From Ereboglobus luteus (lineage in GTDB: Bacteria; Verrucomicrobiota; Verrucomicrobiia; Opitutales; Opitutaceae), in the NCBI RefSeq assembly GCF_003096195.1, contig NZ_CP023004.1, forward strand, positions 2,274,501-2,338,500: a stretch of DNA of 64,000 nucleotides, given 5' to 3'. Below, in pieces: positions 9,167 through 17,450 of the stretch. Position numbers and translations under genes: made by a program. The notes under the pieces are model-generated. The model did not search any database. It was not told the DNA's origin and was given only the letters and a program-made list of their open reading frames with translations. The number at the start of each line of letters is the position of its first letter. Position 1 is the stretch's first letter.

Positions 9167-9264
9167 TTCACCACGGAGAGCGCGGAGGACTCGGAGTTAG
9201 GAGGAGTTTTTTTGAGGAAACTCTCCTGGTTTTTCTCCGTGTTTTTCCGGGCCTCCGTGGTGAA
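9167..9264. repeat. palindromic intergenic element with TTCACCACGGAG ends
   Basis: The left end TTCACCACGGAG (9167-9178) is the exact reverse complement of the right end CTCCGTGGTGAA (9253-9264). Inside the left arm GGAG recurs with a nine-base period (ACGGAGAGC, GCGGAGGAC, TCGGAG). The right half carries CTCCGTG twice. The whole could fold into a long imperfect hairpin. The element ends five bases from the stop codon of the isomerase-like gene. It looks like a miniature dispersed palindrome of the kind often seen in Verrucomicrobia and Planctomycetes genomes. No transposase is nearby. Confidence 0.8.
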
Positions 9265-9268
9265 CAGG

Positions 9269-10321
<1,053 letters not shown>

Positions 10322-10535
10322 GTTTTTCTAGGGTTCGGGTTGTTGTTTGGGTTTGTTGAGGGAAAGAGGGAGTTTTCCCGGGAGTGAACACGCGGTCGCG
10401 GTTTGCGGCAATTAAAAATACGTTCAATGGCGCCGGGACGTGTTGCCAAAATGGAAAGGAGGCGCATTATTCCATTTCATTTCCCGGGCATTGTGCTGTA
10501 AGTTACACGCAGTTTCAACTTTTCCAAACACCACC

Positions 10536-11129
10536 ATGAGCATCGCACTAATCGTATCGCTAATCGTCCTCGTCCTGATCGTCCTTTTTGTAATCGGCAT
10601 TTACAACAAGCTCGTCGGGCTTAGGAACCGCTTCAAAAACGCCTTCGCTCAAATCGACGTGCAACTGCAGCGCCGCTACGACCTGATTCCGAATCTCGTC
10701 GAGACGGCCAAGGCCTACATGAAACACGAGCGCGAGACGCTCGAGGCCGTGATCGCCGCGCGCAACACCGCCTACGCCGCGTCGAAGGCCGCTGCCGCGA
10801 ATCCCGCCGACAACGGCGCGATGAAATCGCTGCTCGGCGCCGAGTCCGGCCTCGGCAGCGCGCTCTCGCGCCTGATGGTTGTCGCCGAGCAGTATCCCGA
10901 CCTGAAGGCCAATCAAAACATGATGCAGCTTAGCGAGGAACTGACTTCGACCGAAAACAAGGTGTCGTTCGCGCGCCAGGCCTACAACGACTCGGTGATG
11001 ACCTACAACACCCAGCGCGAAGTTTTCCCGTCGGTTATTTTTGCGGGCATGTTCGGTTTCGGCCCCGCGGAATTGTTCCAGGTCGAAAGCGCGCAGGTGA
11101 AACAGGCGCCGAAGGTTTCGTTTAACTGA
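10536..11129 (+). CDS. lemA: LemA family protein
   Basis: A 197-residue protein with one N-terminal membrane helix (MSIALIVSLIVLVLIVLFVI). The long helical LemA domain follows, with the diagnostic YNKLVGLRNRFKNAFAQIDV, QLQRRYDLIPNLVETAKAY and ENKVSFARQAYND segments. LemA proteins are anchored by the N-terminal helix with the bundle facing outward. They are often partnered with TPM or M48 proteases, but no such partner lies here. The start at 10536 puts the membrane helix at the very N-terminus. The frame is open back to 10440, but that part is unlike the family. A strong terminator follows the gene. Confidence 0.95.
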   Translation: MSIALIVSLIVLVLIVLFVIGIYNKLVGLRNRFKNAFAQIDVQLQRRYDLIPNLVETAKAYMKHERETLEAVIAARNTAYAASKAAAANPADNGAMKSLLGAESGLGSALSRLMVVAEQYPDLKANQNMMQLSEELTSTENKVSFARQAYNDSVMTYNTQREVFPSVIFAGMFGFGPAELFQVESAQVKQAPKVSFN

Positions 11130-11153
11130 AGACCTCGATTGGTTGCTCAAATG

Positions 11154-11182
11154 GCACGGGCGATTTCGTCCGTGCTTTTTTT
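11154..11182 (+). terminator. Rho-independent terminator after lemA
   Basis: Stem GCACGG (11154-11159) pairs with CCGTGC (11170-11175) around a ten-base loop. Seven T bases (11176-11182) follow directly. It lies 25 bases after the lemA stop and separates it from folC. Confidence 0.85.
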
Positions 11183-11266
11183 GTGCGCATCAGCCGCGCC
11201 TAGTTGCCCGATTTCTCAATTTGCACGCGCGGACAATTTGTTCATGGTGCGTTTCTTTTCGACAAC

Positions 11267-12619
11267 ATGAGCACTGTTTCCACATCCGCCGGCAGCGACG
11301 TTTTCACGGATTACGCGTGCGTGCAGGATTATCTTTTCAGCCTGAAGGCGCGCGGCGTGAAATTTGGGATTGATCGCATGCAGTCGTGGATCAGCGCGCT
11401 GGGGCATCCCGAGCGGGCCGTGCCGGTCATCCACATCGCGGGCACAAACGGCAAGGGCTCGACGGCGGCGATGCTCGACGCGATTTTTCGCGAGGCGGGC
11501 TGGCGCACGGGGCTCTACACATCGCCGCATCTGGTGCTGCTCGGCGAGCGCGTGCAGGTAAATCGCGAGCGGCTCAACGAGCCGGAAATTCTCGACTACA
11601 CAAACGAGTTGCGCCCGATTGCCGCGGCGGTTTCGCGCGAGAATCCCGACGACCACCCAAGCTTTTTCGAGTTCATGACGGCGATGGCGTTCATACAGTT
11701 CGCGCGGAAAAAATGCGACGCGAGCATCGTCGAGGTCGGCATGGGCGGGCGGTTTGACGCGACCAATGTCGTCGTGCCCGAAGTGTCGGTGATCACGACA
11801 ATAAGCCTGGATCATTGCGAGTTTCTCGGTGATGAGGTCGAAAAAATCGCGTTTGAAAAAGCCGGTATCATCAAGCCCGGAAAACCTGTTGTGATCGGAC
11901 ATTTGCCCGGGGCTGCGGCAGCGGTCGTGCGTCGTGTCGCGGGCGAACTCGGCTCCCCCGTATATTCGATTGAGGAGGAGTTTGGCGCGGACATCGACAG
12001 CCCCGGTTATCCGCGCACGAACCTCGAAGGCGATTACCAGCGATGGAACGCCGCCACGGCGGCGCTCGTGGCCCGCGTGCTGATGAAAGCACCGGACTCG
12101 CGCTGGCGGTTGACCGGTGACGTGATCGCGCGCGGCTTGCAACGCGTCGACTGGCCGGGACGCTGGCAGCGCATCACGGTTGGCGGGCAGCCGTTGATTC
12201 TTGACGCATCGCACAATCCCGAGGGCGCGCAAACACTCGACGAAAACCTCGCGCGCCTGCGCGCCGAACTCGGCGGGGGAGAGGAGGGCAAGCCGGTCAT
12301 CGTGACGGGCGCGCTGGGCGCGTTGCGCGCGCGGGCGTTGCTGGAAGTCGAGGCGAGGCATGCGCGCGAGTTGCACCTGGTCGTGCCGCATCAAGCGCGC
12401 GCGTGTTCGTTCGAGGAGTTGGAGGCGCAGGTGCCGCGCGATTTCAAGGGGAGGATTTATCACGCGACAGTCGAGGAGTTGTTTCCCGAGCCGGATCGTT
12501 GCGCGATTTCGGATTCGCATGCCCCCGTGGTCGTGTCGGGTTCGATTTACCTGATTGGCGAAATCTTAGCCCGCCTGCAAAAAGGCGTGAAAGCCGAGGG
12601 CCGCTTGCAGGATTTTTGA
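11267..12619 (+). CDS. folC: bifunctional folylpolyglutamate synthase / dihydrofolate synthase
   Basis: A 450-residue Mur-ligase-family enzyme. The ATP-binding loop GTNGKGS is at residues 59-65. It is followed by LYTSPHLVLLGERVQVN and the Mur-type SIVEVGMGGRFDATN segment. ITTISLDHCEFLGD carries the family histidine, and LILDASHNPEGAQ opens the C-terminal glutamate-ligase domain. It joins glutamate to dihydropteroate and extends folate polyglutamates in the cytoplasm. ATG 11267 is preferred over the upstream 11204, which adds an unrelated lead. It is convergent with ribF. Confidence 0.95.
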   Translation: MSTVSTSAGSDVFTDYACVQDYLFSLKARGVKFGIDRMQSWISALGHPERAVPVIHIAGTNGKGSTAAMLDAIFREAGWRTGLYTSPHLVLLGERVQVNRERLNEPEILDYTNELRPIAAAVSRENPDDHPSFFEFMTAMAFIQFARKKCDASIVEVGMGGRFDATNVVVPEVSVITTISLDHCEFLGDEVEKIAFEKAGIIKPGKPVVIGHLPGAAAAVVRRVAGELGSPVYSIEEEFGADIDSPGYPRTNLEGDYQRWNAATAALVARVLMKAPDSRWRLTGDVIARGLQRVDWPGRWQRITVGGQPLILDASHNPEGAQTLDENLARLRAELGGGEEGKPVIVTGALGALRARALLEVEARHARELHLVVPHQARACSFEELEAQVPRDFKGRIYHATVEELFPEPDRCAISDSHAPVVVSGSIYLIGEILARLQKGVKAEGRLQDF

Positions 12620-12704
12620 GGACAAAAAAGTTTGGGGCGCAAATAAAGGCGAAACAGACGCATGCCGCGAATGCATGTCGATTCGCGTCCATTTTCGGTT
12701 CAGT

Positions 12705-13646
12705 TCATGCCAAATCAAAAAACGCCTCCGCCTTGGCGCGGTCTTTGGCGATTTGCGCGGTCAATTCATCCACACTTGCGAATTTCATTTCGGGGCGGAT
12801 AAATCGCAGCCAGTCGACGCGGATTTGGTCGCCGCCTGTGAACGGGCACGGGCCGAGCAGGTGCGCCTCAATGCGCGGCTGGGTGCTGTTTTCGACCGTG
12901 GGGCGCAGGCCGTAGTTGGCGACGGCGCGGTATTTCCCCGGTGCTTTTTCGCCGGAAACCTCCACGGCATACACGCCGAGGCGCGGGCGGAGTCCGGGTT
13001 CCCAGGGAATGTTGAGCGTCGGGTAACCGAGATCGCGCCCGAGGGCCTTGCCCGGCATGACGGTGCCCTCGGCAAAATAACTGTAGCCGAGCATGATGTT
13101 CGCCTCCTCGATTTCGCCGTCTTCGAGGCAGGCTCGTATGCGGGTGCTGCTGATCGGTTTTCCGTTTTCGCTGACATGCGACACGCCGACCACCGTGAGG
13201 CGGTGTTTTTTTGCCCCGGCAACAAGCATCGCCATGTCGCCTCGGCGGCCTCGCCCGAAGCGCCAGTTTTCGCCGACGTAGATCGTGTTGAGGCGCGGCA
13301 GGTGTTTCAGCAGGAGCGGGATGAAGTCCTCCGCCTCGACTTGCGCGAGTTCGGGCGTGAATTGTTGCGTGATGACAAAGTCGACGCCCGTTTCGACGAG
13401 CAGGCGCGCCTTGGTGCCGGGGTTGCAGATCAGGCGCGTGGGATTGTCGGGGCGCAGCAGCACGGTGGGGTGGGGGGCGAAAGTGAGCACGCCGGCCAGT
13501 CCGCCGCTGCGTCGCGCGGATTGGATCGCCATGTCGATCACCGCGCGGTGCCCGAGGTGCATGCCGTCGAACATGCCGATCGCGAGATGAAGCGGCTTCG
13601 CGGGCAGGCGGGTGTTCTCAATATTCTGGAATTGGACGGCGGGCAT
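12705..13646 (-). CDS. ribF: bifunctional riboflavin kinase / FAD synthetase
   Basis: A 313-residue protein. The N-terminal nucleotidyltransferase domain carries GMFDGMHLGH (residues 24-33) and ISSTRIR, which adenylylate FMN to FAD. The C-terminal flavokinase domain carries GKALGRDLGYPTLNI, a GVYAVEV strand and ANYGLRPTVE, which phosphorylate riboflavin to FMN. The frame is open to 13757, but the ATG at 13646 places the HLAIGMFDGMH strand at the usual distance from the start. No FMN riboswitch was recognised upstream. The 145-base gap to the divergent gene at 13792 should hold both promoters. Confidence 0.95.
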   Translation of the reverse strand: MPAVQFQNIENTRLPAKPLHLAIGMFDGMHLGHRAVIDMAIQSARRSGGLAGVLTFAPHPTVLLRPDNPTRLICNPGTKARLLVETGVDFVITQQFTPELAQVEAEDFIPLLLKHLPRLNTIYVGENWRFGRGRRGDMAMLVAGAKKHRLTVVGVSHVSENGKPISSTRIRACLEDGEIEEANIMLGYSYFAEGTVMPGKALGRDLGYPTLNIPWEPGLRPRLGVYAVEVSGEKAPGKYRAVANYGLRPTVENSTQPRIEAHLLGPCPFTGGDQIRVDWLRFIRPEMKFASVDELTAQIAKDRAKAEAFFDLA

Positions 13647-13791
13647 GTGTGTGGCGTTAGATAGAGGCGCGATTGGGGCGGGCATTCCAGTTTTAATTTT
13701 CTGGAAAAACGGCGGCGCAACACCCAGCGTCGCGACACAGGTTTTTTCGGCGGGCAACTTTTGCCTGTTTTTCGCGTCTTATTTTTTCATC

Positions 13792-14742
13792 GTGAACTCC
13801 AATATTAAAAACGCAGCGATTGTTATCCTTGCACTCACCACGATTGGCGCCGGCGTTTTTGCCTGGCGGCAATACCAGCGCGCCAACGCGCTCGACACCC
13901 AGGTCGCCGCGCTCAACAAGGCCGCCGAGGAGCGCGCCGGGCGCGGCCAGCGCCGGGCCTCCAGCGAGCGGCGCCAGCAGAATCCCGAGGATGGACAGGC
14001 TCCCGTCGCCGATGACGAACAGCGCGCCGCGCGCGAGGAGCGCAGGGAAAACATGCGCGCGGTGTGGGAGTCTCCCGAGGCCGTGAAGGTGCGGACGGCG
14101 GAGCAGCGGCGCAGGCTCGACGCGCGTTATGCCGGTCTCTTCAAAAAGCTCAACCTGTCGCCCGGCCAAATCGAGAAGGTGAAGGATCTCCTTGTTGAAA
14201 AACAAAACGCCGGGCGCGACGTGATGTCGGTGGCTCGCGAGCAGGGTCTTGACGCGCGCGCGAATCGCGGCGAGATCCGGCAGCTCATCCAGCAGACCGG
14301 CGCCGAGATTGACGCGAATATCGCCTCGGTGCTCGGCGCGGATAAATTCGCGCAATACCAAACCTACGAGCAGACGGGCAGCCAGCGCGCCGTGGTCGGC
14401 ACGATCGAGCAACAACTCAGCTACACCAGCGACGCGCTCACACAATCGCAGAGCGAACAGCTTGTCAGTTTGCTGGCGGCAAACACGCCCGCGTCCTCCG
14501 ACAGCGGCGGCCCCGGCGGACCTTCGTGGGGAGGCGGCCCCATGATGATGGGCGGCGGTTATGGCGGCGTGGAAATCACCGACCAGGTCGTTATCGAGGC
14601 GCAGAGTTTTTTAAGCGCGGCGCAAGTTGAGGCGTTACGCCAGTTGCAATCCGAGCAGAACGACCAGAAACAATTGCGCGAGCTCATGACGAGCGCCGGG
14701 GGTGGCGAGGGGCGCGTGATGCGCGGCCGCCGCGCGCGCTGA
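13792..14742 (+). CDS. membrane-anchored Spy/CpxP-like protein with Gly/Met-rich loop
   Basis: A 316-residue protein starting at GTG 13792. It has one N-terminal membrane helix (KNAAIVILALTTIGAGVFAW), a charged coiled-coil segment (residues about 30-110), and a segment RYAGLFKKLNLSPGQIEKV. That last piece resembles the LTxxQ motif of Spy/CpxP-type periplasmic proteins, and a second helical part (FLSAAQVEALRQLQ) echoes it. Between them is a flexible loop rich in Gly, Pro and Met with an MMMGGG run. I infer a periplasmic-facing chaperone or envelope-stress sensor. It lies just upstream of tolC-hlyD-permease genes on the same strand and may work with them. A longer frame from 13612 overlaps ribF and is not believed. 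Confidence 0.6.
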   Translation: MNSNIKNAAIVILALTTIGAGVFAWRQYQRANALDTQVAALNKAAEERAGRGQRRASSERRQQNPEDGQAPVADDEQRAAREERRENMRAVWESPEAVKVRTAEQRRRLDARYAGLFKKLNLSPGQIEKVKDLLVEKQNAGRDVMSVAREQGLDARANRGEIRQLIQQTGAEIDANIASVLGADKFAQYQTYEQTGSQRAVVGTIEQQLSYTSDALTQSQSEQLVSLLAANTPASSDSGGPGGPSWGGGPMMMGGGYGGVEITDQVVIEAQSFLSAAQVEALRQLQSEQNDQKQLRELMTSAGGGEGRVMRGRRAR

Positions 14743-14752
14743 TGCCGTTGGC

Positions 14753-14771
14753 TGGCAACTGCGGGTTGCCA
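14753..14771. other. short perfect hairpin between the Spy-like gene and tolC
   Basis: TGGCAAC (14753-14759) and GTTGCCA (14765-14771) are perfect reverse complements around a five-base loop. No T run follows, so it is not a typical terminator. It could slow or partly end transcription, or serve as a binding site. Confidence 0.45.
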
Positions 14772-14819
14772 TAATACGTTTGCTCAAAACCGCCCGCTTT
14801 TGCCAGTCTGTGCGCGACC

Positions 14820-16226
14820 ATGAAACTCGCACGCAGGCATTTTCAGTTTCGTTGTTTTTTTTGCGCGATGGCCATCGTTTGCATCGCGGCAAGCGCGGTT
14901 GCCCGGCCGGCGGCCGCGCCGCTCACTTTTGACGAGGCGCGCGCGCAGCTCATCACAAACGCTCCTTCGCTCAAGGCGGCGCAGGCTCGTTTCGCCGGCA
15001 AAAAGGACACCACTGATTCGCTCAAGGGGCTTAACTATCCCGAGCTCGGCCTTGAGCTGCGCTATTTCCGATACGAGCACACGATCAACAACAAACAGGC
15101 CGACATCGACTCGCTTTCGGTGAACGGAAACCCAGTCCCGCTCTCGGCGCTCGGGCTGGGTTCATACGAGGCGCGGCTTTCGCAGACCGCGCTTCAACCG
15201 CTTGCCACCGCGTCATGGGTGCTTTACTCAGGAGGCGAAATCACGGCGGCCAAACGCGCGGCGAGCGCGGCCGCCGAGCAAGCCGGCGCGCAACTTGAGG
15301 CGGTGCGCGAGGCGCTCGATCTCGAACTCGTGCGGGCTTACTTTGGCCAGCAACTCGCGTCGCGCGTGCTCGTGCTGCGCAAGGAGCTCCTTGACGGAAT
15401 GCGCGAGCACCTCGACAACGCCATCAAGCTCGAAAAGGGCGGGCTCGTCACCAAGGCGCAGCGCCTGCAGGCGCAGGTTGCATGCGATGCCGCGCAGCGC
15501 GGTTACGACGCCGCGGAGCACTCGGTCAAAAACGCGCGCATAGGATTGTCCGCAATCCTGCACACGAACGAGCCGGTCGAGCCGACCACGCGACTCTTTG
15601 TCATAAGACAGCCAATCGCATCGCTCGCCACGTTTGTTGTCGGCGCGCGCGAGCGCAATCCGCAGGTGCGCGCCATCGAATCGCTCAAACGCGCCGCCGA
15701 GCAGGGCGTGAAGGCCGAGCGCGCCCGCTGGATGCCCAAGGTGCTCGCGTTTGGCAGCTACAATTTTGACAAGGACAGCGAGACGCTCGTCGACACCGAC
15801 TGGATGGCGGGCATCGGCGTGCGCTGGTCGGTGTTTGACAAGATCGACCGGCGAAAAAGTTACAGCGCCGCGAAGCAGACCGTCGCCGAGGCCGCCGAAT
15901 CCGCCGAGCACGCGCGCATGCTGGCCGACGCCGGCGCGCGCCAGGCCTACGACGGACTCGCCAGCGCGCTGCGCCAGTTCGAGTTGCTCGAAAGCAACCT
16001 CGAGTCGGCCCGCGAAAACCTGCGCGTGCAGGAAGTTTCATTCAAGGAAGGGCAGGGGATTTCGACTGATGTCACCAACGCGCGCATCGCGCTCACCAAT
16101 GTGCTCGTCGAACGCGCCGTCGCCGCCTACCAGTTCGACCTCGAGCTCGCCAAGCTCCTCCACGCAAGCGGCCAGATGGATCAGTTCTCCGCCTACATGC
16201 GCCAGGCCGATGTGATTATTCCGTAA
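14820..16226 (+). CDS. TolC family outer membrane efflux protein
   Basis: A 468-residue protein with a signal peptide (through about residue 30, ending SAVARPAAA) and two outer-membrane efflux repeats. The early LTFDEARAQLITNAPSLKAA and the later long alternating helices (QAGAQLEAVREALDLELVRA, RMLADAGARQAYDGL, and FKEGQGISTDVTNARIALTN near the end) are typical of TolC-like trimers. These form an outer membrane barrel with a periplasmic tunnel. The gene precedes an HlyD-type adaptor by 24 bases and then a permease, so it should supply the exit duct of a tripartite exporter. Confidence 0.92.
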   Translation: MKLARRHFQFRCFFCAMAIVCIAASAVARPAAAPLTFDEARAQLITNAPSLKAAQARFAGKKDTTDSLKGLNYPELGLELRYFRYEHTINNKQADIDSLSVNGNPVPLSALGLGSYEARLSQTALQPLATASWVLYSGGEITAAKRAASAAAEQAGAQLEAVREALDLELVRAYFGQQLASRVLVLRKELLDGMREHLDNAIKLEKGGLVTKAQRLQAQVACDAAQRGYDAAEHSVKNARIGLSAILHTNEPVEPTTRLFVIRQPIASLATFVVGARERNPQVRAIESLKRAAEQGVKAERARWMPKVLAFGSYNFDKDSETLVDTDWMAGIGVRWSVFDKIDRRKSYSAAKQTVAEAAESAEHARMLADAGARQAYDGLASALRQFELLESNLESARENLRVQEVSFKEGQGISTDVTNARIALTNVLVERAVAAYQFDLELAKLLHASGQMDQFSAYMRQADVIIP

Positions 16227-16250
16227 CGTCCAAAGATAAAATATTTTGCC

Positions 16251-17276
16251 ATGACTCAAAAAGCCTCAGCAAAACCCGTTCGCTACAAAGTGCTCGCCGT
16301 GATCTTGCTTCTCGGCATCGCGGCCATACTTGCCGTCGGCATCCGGCTTTCGTCGAAGCCGATCCCCTCGCAGATACAGGGCATGATTGACACCGACGAA
16401 ATCCGCGTCGCGGCCAAGGCACCCGGGCGACTCGAAACCGTGCTCGCCGCCGAGGGCGACAGCGTTCGCGCGGGGCAAATCCTGTTCACGCTTTCCAATG
16501 CCGAGCTCGACGCAAAACTCCGCGAGGTAAGCGCGCTCGAAACTTCGGTGAAGGCGCTTCAGGCGAAGGCGGAAAAGGGCGCGCAGGACGAGGACATTGC
16601 CTCGGCCAGGGCCGTCTGGCAGGCGCACCAGGCCGCCGCGGATGTGGCGGCCAAAACCGCGGAACGGTTGAAAAGATTGTTTTCCGAGGGCGTGATCTCG
16701 GAGCAGAAACGCGACGAGGCCGTGGCAAACGCGGCCGCGACCGCCGAGTCGGCGGAGGCCGCGCGCAAGCAATACGAAAAGGCGCTCGCGGGCACGCGCG
16801 TTGAGGACAAGGCGGCGGTCGATGCGCAAGTCGCGCAGGCCGGCGCTGCGGTTGCCGCGGTGAAATCGCTGGAGGAGGAATTGAAAACGCCTGCGCCGAT
16901 CGACGGGCAGATCACGAAGCGTTACGCGAATGTCGGCGAAATCGTGCCGCCGGGATTTCCCGTGTTTTCGATGATAAACCCCGACGACTTGTGGGTGTCG
17001 TTTAATGTGCGCGAGAATCAATTCTCTGGAATGGAGATCGGCAAAATCGTGGAGGGCTCCGTGCCCGCGCTCGACGGAAAGCGCATGCAATTCAAGGTGT
17101 ATTTCATCAGCCCGCAGGGCGCGTTTGCGACGTGGCGCGCCGTGCGCCAGTCGGAGGGATATGATGTGAAGACTTTTGAGATTCGCGCGCGGCCGGTGAG
17201 CGTCGCGGATTCCGAAAAGGGAAAACTGAGGCCGGGCATGAGCGTGCTGTTCGACTGGCCGCAAGGCGGGCGCTGA
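16251..17276 (+). CDS. HlyD/EmrA-type periplasmic adaptor (membrane fusion protein)
   Basis: A 341-residue protein with one N-terminal membrane helix (KVLAVILLLGIAAILAVGIR). The first half of a biotinyl-lipoyl-like domain follows (IRVAAKAPGRLETVLAAEGD SVRAGQILF). A long alpha-hairpin (about residues 80-200), the second lipoyl half (PIDGQITKRYANVGEIVPPG) and a beta-barrel region with DDLWVSFNVRENQF complete it. It resembles the E. coli YhiI/YbhG adaptors that pair with ABC-2 permeases. It would bridge the inner membrane permease encoded next and the TolC protein encoded before. A repeat element separates it from the permease gene. Confidence 0.92.
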   Translation: MTQKASAKPVRYKVLAVILLLGIAAILAVGIRLSSKPIPSQIQGMIDTDEIRVAAKAPGRLETVLAAEGDSVRAGQILFTLSNAELDAKLREVSALETSVKALQAKAEKGAQDEDIASARAVWQAHQAAADVAAKTAERLKRLFSEGVISEQKRDEAVANAAATAESAEAARKQYEKALAGTRVEDKAAVDAQVAQAGAAVAAVKSLEEELKTPAPIDGQITKRYANVGEIVPPGFPVFSMINPDDLWVSFNVRENQFSGMEIGKIVEGSVPALDGKRMQFKVYFISPQGAFATWRAVRQSEGYDVKTFEIRARPVSVADSEKGKLRPGMSVLFDWPQGGR

Positions 17277-17336
17277 CGCGATGAAAATCACGAATTATTA
17301 ATTGCGAATGATGTTCGATGAACACGGCGGTTTTTC

Positions 17337-17449
17337 TTTGGAGTGCGGCGGCAGAGGTCGACGCCCGGCGCCGCCGGTTTCGCATGCCAGCAAAATTCGC
17401 AAACCATTCAAAGCGGTGTCGCCGCTCCGCTTTGCCACCGCACTCCAAA
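17337..17449. repeat. palindromic intergenic element with TTTGGAGTGCGG ends
   Basis: The left end TTTGGAGTGCGG (17337-17348) is the reverse complement of the right end CCGCACTCCAAA (17438-17449). The interior is GC-rich and partly self-complementary (GGCGCCGCCGG and GGTGTCGCCGCTCCGC). It is about 113 bases long, and its last base is one base before the ATG of the permease gene, where a ribosome-binding site would be. No transposase or target duplication is evident. It differs in sequence from the elements at 9167 and 55296. Confidence 0.8.
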
Positions 17450-17450
17450 A

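Noticed and set aside
13647-13791. Possible FMN riboswitch upstream of ribF
   Set aside because: The region is short and shows none of the conserved FMN-element phrases I would expect.
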